A DNA stretch of 40,758 bases from Oscillospiraceae bacterium. GTDB taxonomy: Bacteria; Bacillota_A; Clostridia; Oscillospirales; Oscillospiraceae. The notes beneath the pieces are model-generated. The model was given only the letters and a program-made list of their open reading frames with translations, did no database searches and was not told the DNA's origin. The stretch is from contig JAILOS010000106.1 in assembly GCA_024690695.1 (NCBI GenBank), positions 1-40,758 on the forward strand. The letters are read 5' to 3'. This document shows, piece after piece, positions 25,900 to 33,193 of the stretch. The translations under genes and the position numbers were made by a program. Each line of letters opens with the position of its first letter. Positions within the stretch are counted from its first letter, which is position 1.

Positions 25900-27885
25900 T
25901 CAGCTCCCGTACTCCTCGCCGAGGCGGCGGAACAGCTCCTCGAAGGCGCCGCCCCTGCGGTAAAACACCGGGATCCGCCCGAGCGGAGCGTCCACGGTGA
26001 GGCTCTCGCCGCCCGGATAGACGGTCCCGCTCCACAGATGCACCCACTCGCCGGCCGGGAGCGCCGTTTTGCGCGTGCGCGCGTGCCGGTCGATCACCGG
26101 TGCGACGAAGAGCTCGTCGCCGAGGAAGTAGGCGTATTCGTCGCGGCTGCGCCCGAAGTCCACGGCCTCCCAGAAGTCGGGCCGCAGCGCGGGCAGGCCT
26201 CTGGCCGCGTCCCGCAGGCAGTGCTCAAGGTACGGCCGCAGCGCGGCGTGCAGGCGCGTCAGGCGCACGGTGTGGGGCGCGACCTCCGGGGCGTCGAACT
26301 GGGCGTTGGCCCAGGGACGGATGGATTCGTGACTGCGCATCAGCAGGCTGAAGGCCGCCATCTCCATCCAGCGGATGAAGAGCTCGCCGTCGCGCCGGAG
26401 CTTCAGGAAGGAGAAGAAGCCGCCGATATCGCAGTGGACGAGGGGAACGCCCGAAAAGCCGAGCGAAAAGCTCGCCGGCATCACGCAGGGCAGGCCGTAA
26501 TCGCGCGTCGTGTCGGTGTGCTGGTCGCCGTTCCAGAGGATCGGGGCGTATTCCTGAATGCCGAGATAGCCCGAGCGGGTGAAGAACATCAGGTCGTCCC
26601 CACCGTATTCCTCGATGGCCTCGCGGTTGATGCGCGCCCAGAGCACGGGCCAGCGGTTGTGCAGCTCGCGCGGATCGCCCTCGTGCAGCACGCAGTCCAC
26701 AGGCAGGTACTCGCCGAAGTCGGCCATCCAGCCGGAGACGCCGAGCTCGAGCATGTTGCGCTTGATCAGCGTTTCCTTGATATAGCGCACGGCCTCCGGG
26801 TTCGTCAGATCCAGCATGCCCGCGTCGAAGGTCGTGGATTTGATGTGGTAGACGCTGCCGTCCGGGTGCGTGATCAGATAGCCCTTCTCCCGGCAGAGCT
26901 CGTACAGCCGCCCGCCGCGGACCAGATAGGGGTTGATGTAGGCGAGGAAACGCACGCCGCGCGCCCGGAGCTTTGCGATCGCGCCCTTGAGATCGGGATA
27001 GAGCGCGTCGTCGACCTCCCAGTTCCACCAGACCTGGTAGCCCATGACCGTGCGGTTGCAGCCGGACCAGTCCTGACTCCAGACGGCGCTGACCTTCGCG
27101 CCGGCGTCGAGCATCGCAAAGCACTTGTCCAGGATCGTCTGCGTGCCGCCCTGAATACCGAGGATCATGCCGTCGAGACACCAGTCGGGCAGATACTGCC
27201 GGTTCGGGATCACGCCGGCGAGCAGCCGGGAGAGCTCGGCGTAGCTCTCCGCCTGCCAGAGCCGCAGCGAGGCGGGGCAGGCGTCGAAGCTGAAGCGGTA
27301 CTCCTCCTCGCCGAACTGCGAGGAGCCGTCCGCGGCGGTGTCGAAGAGGATCATGCGGCCGCTGTCGGTGACGAACACGGGCATCGGCGCGTAGCTGCCG
27401 ATCTCGGCGTGCGTCTTCTCCCGGTACAGCGCGCGGGGGAGGAAGGCCTTTTCCAGCACGGTCGCGGCTTTGATATGCTCGGAGACGAAGTTGACCACGG
27501 TCTCGTCGCGCAGGTTGACCTGACGGTACTGCTCGCCGCCGCCGAACACGGCTTCGCCGCCGCGGGCCGGCAGGCAGAACTCGTAGGCCCAGCCTTCTTC
27601 GCCGCGCAGCTTCAGCTCGACGCCGTTTTCGAGCTTTTTGAGCTCCGCGCACAGCTCGTGCCCCTCGGCAAAGAAGACGAAGCGCTCGTCGCTCTCCCGC
27701 CGGCAGCCGGACAGCGGGATGCGCGCGGTCTCCGTCACGGTCTCCTTGACGGTGCCGCGGTCGGCCTTGTAGCTTTTTTCACGGCGCACCGCCTGGGCGA
27801 AGGGCGCCCCGCTCCGGTGCTCCAGCGCGATTTTTTCGCCGAGCAGCAGCGTCAGCGCGTTCTGGGAAAACTCCAGCTTCAGCAT
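25900..27885 (-). CDS. GH31 alpha-glycosidase, YihQ-like
   Basis: 661-residue glycoside hydrolase family 31 enzyme. The catalytic nucleophile is Asp389 in WMADFGEY and the acid/base is Asp454 in WNGDQHTD. Further landmarks are VWSQDWSG (about 269), HCDIGGF (about 484) and a C-terminal beta sandwich with VFYRRGG. No signal peptide is seen, so it acts in the cytosol. The closest relatives I recall are YihQ-type sulfoquinovosidases. Aligning from memory, YihQ Arg301 and Tyr508, which help hold the sulfonate, correspond here to Gln284 and Phe490, while Gln288 and Trp304 are kept (Gln271, Trp287). It is therefore more likely an alpha-glucosidase or other alpha-glycosidase than a true sulfoquinovosidase. 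The ATG at 27885 has GGGAGG seven bases upstream; a TTG two codons earlier is too close to that site. Confidence 0.9.
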   Translation of the reverse strand: MLKLEFSQNALTLLLGEKIALEHRSGAPFAQAVRREKSYKADRGTVKETVTETARIPLSGCRRESDERFVFFAEGHELCAELKKLENGVELKLRGEEGWAYEFCLPARGGEAVFGGGEQYRQVNLRDETVVNFVSEHIKAATVLEKAFLPRALYREKTHAEIGSYAPMPVFVTDSGRMILFDTAADGSSQFGEEEYRFSFDACPASLRLWQAESYAELSRLLAGVIPNRQYLPDWCLDGMILGIQGGTQTILDKCFAMLDAGAKVSAVWSQDWSGCNRTVMGYQVWWNWEVDDALYPDLKGAIAKLRARGVRFLAYINPYLVRGGRLYELCREKGYLITHPDGSVYHIKSTTFDAGMLDLTNPEAVRYIKETLIKRNMLELGVSGWMADFGEYLPVDCVLHEGDPRELHNRWPVLWARINREAIEEYGGDDLMFFTRSGYLGIQEYAPILWNGDQHTDTTRDYGLPCVMPASFSLGFSGVPLVHCDIGGFFSFLKLRRDGELFIRWMEMAAFSLLMRSHESIRPWANAQFDAPEVAPHTVRLTRLHAALRPYLEHCLRDAARGLPALRPDFWEAVDFGRSRDEYAYFLGDELFVAPVIDRHARTRKTALPAGEWVHLWSGTVYPGGESLTVDAPLGRIPVFYRRGGAFEELFRRLGEEYGS

Positions 27886-27914
27886 GCTCAAACCTCCCGA
27901 ACATCTTTTTTTCT

Positions 27915-27943
27915 ATTGTACCGAAGAATACGCCGCCCGTCAA
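27915..27943 (-). promoter_or_regulatory. Promoter of the GH31 gene
   Basis: Read on the minus strand: TTGACG (27943-27938), 17-base spacer, TACAAT (27920-27915). It lies 30 bases before the ATG at 27885. Confidence 0.7.
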
Positions 27944-27963
27944 GCTTGATTCCCGGCAGAAAG

Positions 27964-28000
27964 AAACGCCGGAAGCCTTCGCAAAAGGCTTCCGGCGTTT
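27964..28000 (-). terminator. Terminator of the Ig-like protein gene
   Basis: A perfect 16-bp inverted repeat (27964-27979 and 27985-28000) with a five-base loop. On the minus strand it is followed by TTTCTTT. It is placed 110 bases after the stop of the gene ending at 28110; the bases between hold nothing else that I can see. Confidence 0.85.
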
Positions 28001-28109
28001 GCCGGGATCATAGGGGAGAAGAGAGGGTTCTTGGGAAAGCCGACGCTCTCCCGGGAGAATATAACTGCAAACGCGCCGTTCCCGCCCCCGCGGGGCAGGT
28101 TATGGTTCG

Positions 28110-29204
28110 TTACTGCTGGTCGTCGTAATCGTCCTCGTCGTCCTCGTCTTCGTCAGAGCCCCTGCGGCGCATGACGATGGCGGTAACGCCGCCGGCCACG
28201 GCCGCCACGGCCACGACCGCGCCGACGATCGTCAGGACCTTCAGCGCGTTGCTCGCGCGATCGTCGGAGGATTTGCTGCCGTCTTCGTCCTCGGCCTCCC
28301 GGTCGGAGCGGCTCTTGCCGCTGTCCGCGGGCTCCTCGGTCTTGCCGTCGGAGGGCTGCTCGTCCGTGCCGGCGTCCGTGCCGGTCTCGCTGCCGTCAAC
28401 GACCGGCGTCAGCGGAGTGGGCGTCTGGGCGGGCTCGTCCGTGCCGGTCTCGCCGCCGGTTTCCCCGCCGGGCTCGGCCGCGGCGGCGTAGGTCACGGCG
28501 GCGACGGAGGAGGCGACGGCAGCGCTTTCACGGCCGCCGTCCACGCTCTTGACGGTGACGTAGTAATAGGTGGTTCCGGTCTGCTCGGTCGGGACGAAGC
28601 TGGAGGAGGTAGCCCCTTCGATCGCCTTGCCGCCGACGTTGGAGTTGGTGGTGTTGCTGTACCACTGGAAGCGCAGGGAGCCGGTCGTCGTGGCGGCGGA
28701 CACGCTCAGCGTCGTGGTCTGGCCCGGCGTGAGAGAGGCCGCCTGCGGCTGGGTGGAGATCGTGGGAGCTTTCAGCTCGGTCTGCGCGCCGACGACGGTG
28801 ATCAGGGCGCCCATCGAGAAGACCGGGCCGCCGGGGCCTTCGAAGCGGGCTTCCACGCGCCAGCCGTTCATCGAGGCGGGGATGTTGCTGAGCACCAGGG
28901 TGTCGGTGCCGAGACCCTCGACCTTGACGCCGCGGAAGTAGTCGGGAGCGTCTTTGGCCAGCACGGTCTCGGTGGTGTCGTTGCTGACGATACGCCAGAT
29001 CAGTTCCGTGTAGTTGTCGGCGTAGGCGATGAACACGGCCCGTCCGCCGACCTGTACGGTCTCGCCGGTGGGGCTCTTGGTGATCTTGACTTTCTTTTCG
29101 GTGGTTTCTTCTTTCTTTTCCGTGTCGCCGGTGGCGAAGGCCGAAACGCTCAGCAGCGAGAAGAGCAGCAGTGCCGCCAGCAGCAGACTGACGATCTTTT
29201 TCAT
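28110..29204 (-). CDS. Secreted Ig-like protein with C-terminal membrane anchor and acidic tail
   Basis: 364 residues. A clear signal peptide (KKIVSLLLAALLLFSLLSVSAFA, cut near residue 24) is followed by a Lys/Glu-rich linker and two beta-sandwich segments. The second (about 147-240, from PTISTQPQAASLTPGQ to TTYYYVTVKS) matches bacterial Ig-like domains with the FQWYSN and TYYYVTV strands. A Pro/Gly/Glu/Thr-rich spacer (about 245-310) leads to a transmembrane helix (about 321-345, LKVLTIVGAVVAVAAVAGGV). The protein ends with RRRGSDEDEDDEDDYDDQQ, a strongly acidic cytosolic tail. There is no LPXTG, so it is membrane-held rather than sortase-attached. AAAGGA lies eight bases before the ATG. Function unknown; probably a surface or wall-associated protein. 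Confidence 0.85.
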   Translation of the reverse strand: MKKIVSLLLAALLLFSLLSVSAFATGDTEKKEETTEKKVKITKSPTGETVQVGGRAVFIAYADNYTELIWRIVSNDTTETVLAKDAPDYFRGVKVEGLGTDTLVLSNIPASMNGWRVEARFEGPGGPVFSMGALITVVGAQTELKAPTISTQPQAASLTPGQTTTLSVSAATTTGSLRFQWYSNTTNSNVGGKAIEGATSSSFVPTEQTGTTYYYVTVKSVDGGRESAAVASSVAAVTYAAAAEPGGETGGETGTDEPAQTPTPLTPVVDGSETGTDAGTDEQPSDGKTEEPADSGKSRSDREAEDEDGSKSSDDRASNALKVLTIVGAVVAVAAVAGGVTAIVMRRRGSDEDEDDEDDYDDQQ

Positions 29205-29262
29205 CTTTTTTCATCCTTTCTCATTTTATCCCAAAATACGGTTTTTTCTCTGTTCGGTCCTC

Positions 29263-29291
29263 ATTATAGCGGGTTCGTTTCCGTTTTTCCA
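29263..29291 (-). promoter_or_regulatory. Possible promoter of the Ig-like protein gene
   Basis: On the minus strand: TGGAAA (29291-29286), 17-base spacer, perfect TATAAT (29268-29263). It overlaps the 3' end of the phosphatidyltransferase gene and is about 59 bases from the ATG at 29204. The -35 box is weak. Confidence 0.5.
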
Positions 29292-29890
29292 TCCCCTGCG
29301 CTCTGATTTAAGAGAACTTCAGATTTTTCGCCTTCCTCGCGGCCGCGGCGGAGCTGGCGGATATTCTGCACGCCGTAGAGGACGCCGGACAGCAGGATCA
29401 TGCCCGAGCTGAGGCTCAGAGCGGCCAGCGAGACGGCCTGCGGGAGCCCGGGCCACAGCACGTGCAGGATCAGCAGCGCGTAGAGCGTCACGGTGGCGGC
29501 TTTGCCGTGCCAGTCGGAGCTGCGTACCTCGCCGGTGCGCCGGATGGCCGCGAGTCCCGTCGAGATGCAGAAGAGCTCCTTGACGACCATCAGCAGCAGT
29601 GGGATCAGCATCCGCGGGAAGCGGGTCATCAGACACGCGAGCATGGCGGCCTGCGTCAGCTTGTCCGCCAGCGGATCCAGCGCCTTGCCGAGATTGCTGA
29701 TCATGTTGAAGCGGCGGGCGATCCAGCCGTCGATCACGTCGGTCAGGCCGGAGAGGGCCAGAATCAGCACGGTCAGTCCGCTGTCCTTCCAGACCAGATA
29801 CGTCCATATAAAACAGGGGATCAGCAGCAGCCGAAAGCAGGAGAGCAGATTCGGCAGCGTCAGGATCTTCCCTTGAAAGATTTTTTTCAT
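29264..29890 (-). CDS. CDP-alcohol phosphatidyltransferase (PgsA-like)
   Basis: 208-residue membrane enzyme that moves a phosphatidyl group from CDP-diacylglycerol to an alcohol, in the pathway to phosphatidylglycerol or cardiolipin. The CDP-OH signature D-G-x2-A-R-x8-G-x3-D-x3-D is complete: DVIDGWIARRF, then SNLGKALDPLADK (about 50-78). About five hydrophobic helices surround it. The opening KILTLPNLLSCFRLLLIP is typical of PgsA (phosphatidylglycerophosphate synthase) and of the single-domain cardiolipin synthases of this superfamily, so the alcohol is not certain. The tail after residue 180 is polar and not conserved. GGAGG lies just upstream of the ATG. No clear promoter was found in the 155 bases upstream. 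Confidence 0.88.
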   Translation of the reverse strand: MKKIFQGKILTLPNLLSCFRLLLIPCFIWTYLVWKDSGLTVLILALSGLTDVIDGWIARRFNMISNLGKALDPLADKLTQAAMLACLMTRFPRMLIPLLLMVVKELFCISTGLAAIRRTGEVRSSDWHGKAATVTLYALLILHVLWPGLPQAVSLAALSLSSGMILLSGVLYGVQNIRQLRRGREEGEKSEVLLNQSAGDGKTETNPL

Positions 29891-30000
29891 GCAGGTCCTC
29901 CAAACAATGGGTCATATTGGTAGTTTACCACGATCGGGGGAAAAAAGAAAGCGAGGCGGGCCGAGATTTACCGCTTGTTCACAATCCCGGGCAAAAGAAA

Positions 30001-30029
30001 GCCCACCCTGCCGGATCGGCAGGGTGGGC
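30001..30029 (-). terminator. Terminator of the ior operon
   Basis: A perfect 13-bp inverted repeat (30001-30013 and 30017-30029) with a GAT loop. On the minus strand a TTTCTTTTG run follows. It lies 17 bases beyond the aminotransferase stop codon. The rest of the 29891-30045 gap shows no gene. Confidence 0.88.
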
Positions 30030-30045
30030 AAGGAGCGAAAAGGCT

Positions 30046-31227
30046 TTATTCTTCGTCGATCAGCGCCTTGAAGATCGGCAGGCTGCGCCGGATCATATCC
30101 GGGGAGACGCAGGTGCTGATGCGGAAGTACGCCGGGCAGCCGAAGCCGTCGCCGGGAACGAGCAGCAGATTGCGCTCCTTGGCGCGGTCGGAAAAGCGCT
30201 GGGAATCGCCGCCGGGGGCCTTGACGAACATGTAGAAGGCGCCCTTCGGCTTCACGCACTCATAGCCGTAAGCGCTCAGGTTCTCGTACAGCAGCTCGCG
30301 GTTGCTGTCGTAGGCGTCCACGTTCGGACGGGAGGAAGCGCACAGGGCGATCACGCGCTGCTGCAGCGAGGGGGCGCAGACGTGGCCCGAAGCTCTCGCG
30401 GCGCCGGCGATCGCGGCGTAGACGTCCGCGCTGTCCTCCACCTCGTCGGAGACGCAGACGTAGCCGATACGCTCGCCCGGCAGGGACAGGCTCTTGGAGT
30501 AGGAGTAGCAGACGATCGTGTTGCGGTAGACGGTCGGGATAAAGACGACCTCGGCCCCGTCGTAGGCCAGCTCCCGATAGGGCTCGTCGGCGATGATGAA
30601 GATCGGGTGGCCGATCTCCGCGCTCTTGCGCGTCAGCAGCGCGGCGAGCTTTTCAAGCGTCTCGCGGGTGTAGATCACGCCGGAGGGGTTGTTCGGGGAG
30701 TTGACGATGACGGCCTGCGTGTGGACGCCGATCGCGGCCTCCAGCTTTTCAAAGTCGATCTGGAAGCTGCCGGTCTCCGCGGGCACGGCGACGAAGCGCA
30801 CGCCGTTGCTCTCGGCGAAGGGGCGGTATTCCGGGAAGAAGGGCGCGATGCCGATGATCTCGGCGCCTTCCACGCCCAGCGCGCGGATCACGGCGATCAG
30901 CGCGGGGGCGGCGCCGCAGGTGAAGAAGAGATTGTCCGGCCGGATCGCGGTGCCGTAGCGCCGGTTCAGATCCTCCGCGACGGCCTTGCGGGCTTCCGGC
31001 AGACCCTGCGCGGGCGTATAGCTGTGCACGGCGAGGCTGTCTGTGTGCTCGACGATGTCGACGATCGCCTTGTTCACCTCGGGCGGGGCCGGGATGGAGG
31101 GGTTTCCGAGCGAGTAGTCGAAGACGTTCTCTTTGCCGACGATCGCCGCCTGCGCAAGCCCGTAGCTGAAGAGCTCGCGGATGCAGGAACGGGTTTTTCC
31201 GAGGGCCAGCATGGTTTGATTCAGCAT
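30046..31227 (-). CDS. PLP-dependent class I aminotransferase
   Basis: 393-residue fold-type I aminotransferase of the aspartate/aromatic group, cytosolic. It would convert an amino acid to its 2-oxoacid. Landmarks are NSPNNPSG (176-183), the PLP-nitrogen Asp214 in IADEPY, and the Schiff-base Lys245 in YSYSKSLSLPGERIGY, all intact. The ATG at 31227 has AAGGAG seven bases upstream; an in-frame TTG two codons earlier almost touches that site and is unlikely. It is the last gene of the minus-strand operon, 21 bases after the CoA-transferase gene. With IorAB before it, the natural reading is that it supplies an aryl- or branched-chain pyruvate to the oxidoreductase. The exact amino acid is inferred, not shown. 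Confidence 0.9.
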   Translation of the reverse strand: MLNQTMLALGKTRSCIRELFSYGLAQAAIVGKENVFDYSLGNPSIPAPPEVNKAIVDIVEHTDSLAVHSYTPAQGLPEARKAVAEDLNRRYGTAIRPDNLFFTCGAAPALIAVIRALGVEGAEIIGIAPFFPEYRPFAESNGVRFVAVPAETGSFQIDFEKLEAAIGVHTQAVIVNSPNNPSGVIYTRETLEKLAALLTRKSAEIGHPIFIIADEPYRELAYDGAEVVFIPTVYRNTIVCYSYSKSLSLPGERIGYVCVSDEVEDSADVYAAIAGAARASGHVCAPSLQQRVIALCASSRPNVDAYDSNRELLYENLSAYGYECVKPKGAFYMFVKAPGGDSQRFSDRAKERNLLLVPGDGFGCPAYFRISTCVSPDMIRRSLPIFKALIDEE

Positions 31228-31248
31228 GGTCAAACTCCTTATTCTGCC

Positions 31249-32580
31249 TTATTTGTTGCTTTTTCGCCAGATCTTCTGCGCTTCGGCGGCGCGGATCAGT
31301 TCCTCGCGGAAATCCGGGTGCGCCAGCGAGATCAGCGCCTCCGCGCGCTCCCAGCCGGAGCGGCCCGCGAGGTTGACGCAGCCGTATTCGGTCACGATAT
31401 AATACGCCTGGCTGCGGGGATCGGTGACGATATCGCCGTTGAAGTGCGGGACGATGCGGGAATGGCGCACGCCGGCCTTGTCCGTGAAAGAGGAGGTCAT
31501 GCAGATGAAGGCCTGGCCTCCGCGGCTCATCGCGGCGGCGGTAACATAGTCGAGCTGGCCGCCGGTGCCGCTGATCTGCCGCAGCCCGGCGCTCTCGGCG
31601 CAGACCTGCCCGTAGAGATCGACGGAGATGCAGCTGTTGATGGATACGACGTTGTCGTTGAGCGCGATCGTATAGGGGTCGTTGACATAGTGCAGCGGCG
31701 CGATCACGACGCCGGGGTTGTCGTCCACCCAGTCGTACAGGCTCTGCGAGCCGAAGACCAGGCCGGTGACGCCCTTGCCGCGCAGCAGGTTCTTGCGGCT
31801 GTTCGTGAGCTTGCCGGCCATCGCCATGCGGTAGTAGGCGTCGCCGCAGAGCTCGGTGTGCATGCCGAGATCCTTCAGGTCGGAGTCGGCGATCATCGAA
31901 CCGACGACGTTGGGCATCGCGCCGATCCCGAGCTGCAGGGCCGCGCCGTTGCGGATGTGGGGCAGCAGCAGCCCGGCGATCTGCTTATCCTCCGGCGTCG
32001 CCTCGGCGATCGGGAACTGGGGCAGCGGGGCGTGCTCTCCCTCCACCACGTAATCGACCTCGGAGATGTGGATCACCTCGTCGAAGCCGCCGCGGATGCG
32101 GGGGAGATGCTCGTTGACCTCGAGGATCACGATCTCCGCCTTGTCGAGGATCGCCCGGCCGACGCCGGTGCCGCAGGACAGGCCGAAATAGCCGTGCTTA
32201 TCCATCGGCGTCACGCTCATCATCGCCACGTTCACCGTCAGGAAATTCTCGTAGTACCAGGCGAGGTTGCGGAACACCATCGGGATATAGCTGCACAGGC
32301 CCTTGTCGAAGAGCTTGCGCTCATAGCCGGAGCAGTGCCAGGTGCTGTAAAGGAAATGCTCCTGCGTCGGGTCGCACTCGACGACCTGCACCGGGCCGAA
32401 CAGCAGATTGCCGCGCACCTTCACGCCCTGCAGCTCGTCGCGCCGCGCGGCGAGCGCGGTGTCGAGCAGCGGGGGAAAGCACACGTTGGTGGTGTAGTCC
32501 ACCCAGTCGCCGCTGCGGACGGCCTGCACGGCCTCCGCGGGCGTGCGGAGCTTGGAGCGGTATTCTTCCTGGAAATTCAT
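31249..32580 (-). CDS. Acetyl-CoA hydrolase/transferase family CoA-transferase
   Basis: 443-residue family I CoA-transferase related to butyryl-CoA:acetate and 4-hydroxybutyrate CoA-transferases. Landmarks are GTGVGRAILDKAEIVILEVNE (about 137-156), LGIGAMPN (about 217), the predicted catalytic Glu243 in GMHTELCGD, CAESAGLRQISGTGGQLDY (about 328-346) and VTEYGCVNLAGRS near the end. It moves CoA between short acyl-CoAs and acids. Beside IorAB it probably takes CoA from the aryl- or acyl-CoA made by that enzyme and gives it to acetate or another acid, saving the thioester energy. GAGGAG lies six bases before the ATG. It starts 25 bases after iorB. Family membership is firm; donor and acceptor are inferred from the neighbours. 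Confidence 0.9.
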   Translation of the reverse strand: MNFQEEYRSKLRTPAEAVQAVRSGDWVDYTTNVCFPPLLDTALAARRDELQGVKVRGNLLFGPVQVVECDPTQEHFLYSTWHCSGYERKLFDKGLCSYIPMVFRNLAWYYENFLTVNVAMMSVTPMDKHGYFGLSCGTGVGRAILDKAEIVILEVNEHLPRIRGGFDEVIHISEVDYVVEGEHAPLPQFPIAEATPEDKQIAGLLLPHIRNGAALQLGIGAMPNVVGSMIADSDLKDLGMHTELCGDAYYRMAMAGKLTNSRKNLLRGKGVTGLVFGSQSLYDWVDDNPGVVIAPLHYVNDPYTIALNDNVVSINSCISVDLYGQVCAESAGLRQISGTGGQLDYVTAAAMSRGGQAFICMTSSFTDKAGVRHSRIVPHFNGDIVTDPRSQAYYIVTEYGCVNLAGRSGWERAEALISLAHPDFREELIRAAEAQKIWRKSNK

Positions 32581-32605
32581 CGGGGTCTCCTCGCTCTGTC
32601 CGGGC

Positions 32606-33193
32606 TCAGCGCTTTTCCTCGACGGCCTCGTAGCCGGCGCGGTAGGCGCGGAGGTTCAGCTCGCGGAACTTGGGCGGCACGGTCTCGGCGATCACGCTCT
32701 CCCAGTCGATGTCGTCCATGCCGAGCGCGCGGACCAGACTGCCGAAGAGCACGATGTTCATGCACTTGGTGCTGCCGAGCGAGGCGGCGATCGCCTCGGC
32801 GTTGAGCACGTGGCAGGTGTAGTTTTTCTCCATGGCCTCGAGGCAGCCCTCGGGGTATGTCGCCAGACCCGCCGCCACGGTGGCGGAGGCCTGCTCGTAG
32901 TCGTTGATGACGGCGATGCCGTCGGGCTTGAGGAAGTCGGCATAGCGGACGGCTTCCATCTTCTCGAAGGCGACGATGATATCCGCCGCGCCCTTGCCGA
33001 TCACCGGGGAGTAGACCTTTTCGCCCCAATGGACCTGCGTGGAGACGCTGCCGCCGCGCTGGCTCATGCCGTGCACCTCGGACATTTTGACGTCGTAACC
33101 GGCCTTCATCAGACCGTTGACCAGCACCTTGGCCGTCAGGATGGCTCCCTGCCCGCCGACGCCGACGAGGAGCGCGCTTTTGACGTTCTTCAC
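32606..33193 (-). CDS. iorB: Indolepyruvate ferredoxin oxidoreductase, beta subunit
   Basis: 195-residue gamma-domain-type subunit of the 2-oxoacid:ferredoxin oxidoreductases. It opens with ALLVGVGGQGAILTAKVL, the family's GxGGQG motif, then SEVHGMSQRGGSVSTQVHWG (about 43-62), a hallmark of IorB. With IorA it oxidises aryl-pyruvates to aryl-acetyl-CoA and reduces ferredoxin in the cytosol. The start is GTG, directly adjoining the iorA TAA stop (TAAGTG), with the ribosome site AAGGAG inside the end of iorA, so the two subunits are made together. Length is normal. Confidence 0.93.
   Translation of the reverse strand: MKNVKSALLVGVGGQGAILTAKVLVNGLMKAGYDVKMSEVHGMSQRGGSVSTQVHWGEKVYSPVIGKGAADIIVAFEKMEAVRYADFLKPDGIAVINDYEQASATVAAGLATYPEGCLEAMEKNYTCHVLNAEAIAASLGSTKCMNIVLFGSLVRALGMDDIDWESVIAETVPPKFRELNLRAYRAGYEAVEEKR

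Noticed and set aside
25900..27885. Confident naming of the GH31 gene as sulfoquinovosidase yihQ
   Set aside because: Two of the four sulfonate-site positions I can align from memory are changed, and no sulfoglycolysis genes lie nearby.
25771..28128. 785-codon plus-strand frame opposite the GH31 gene
   Set aside because: It runs through the GtrA terminator and shows no domain. The GH31 frame has both catalytic Asp motifs, a promoter and a ribosome site.
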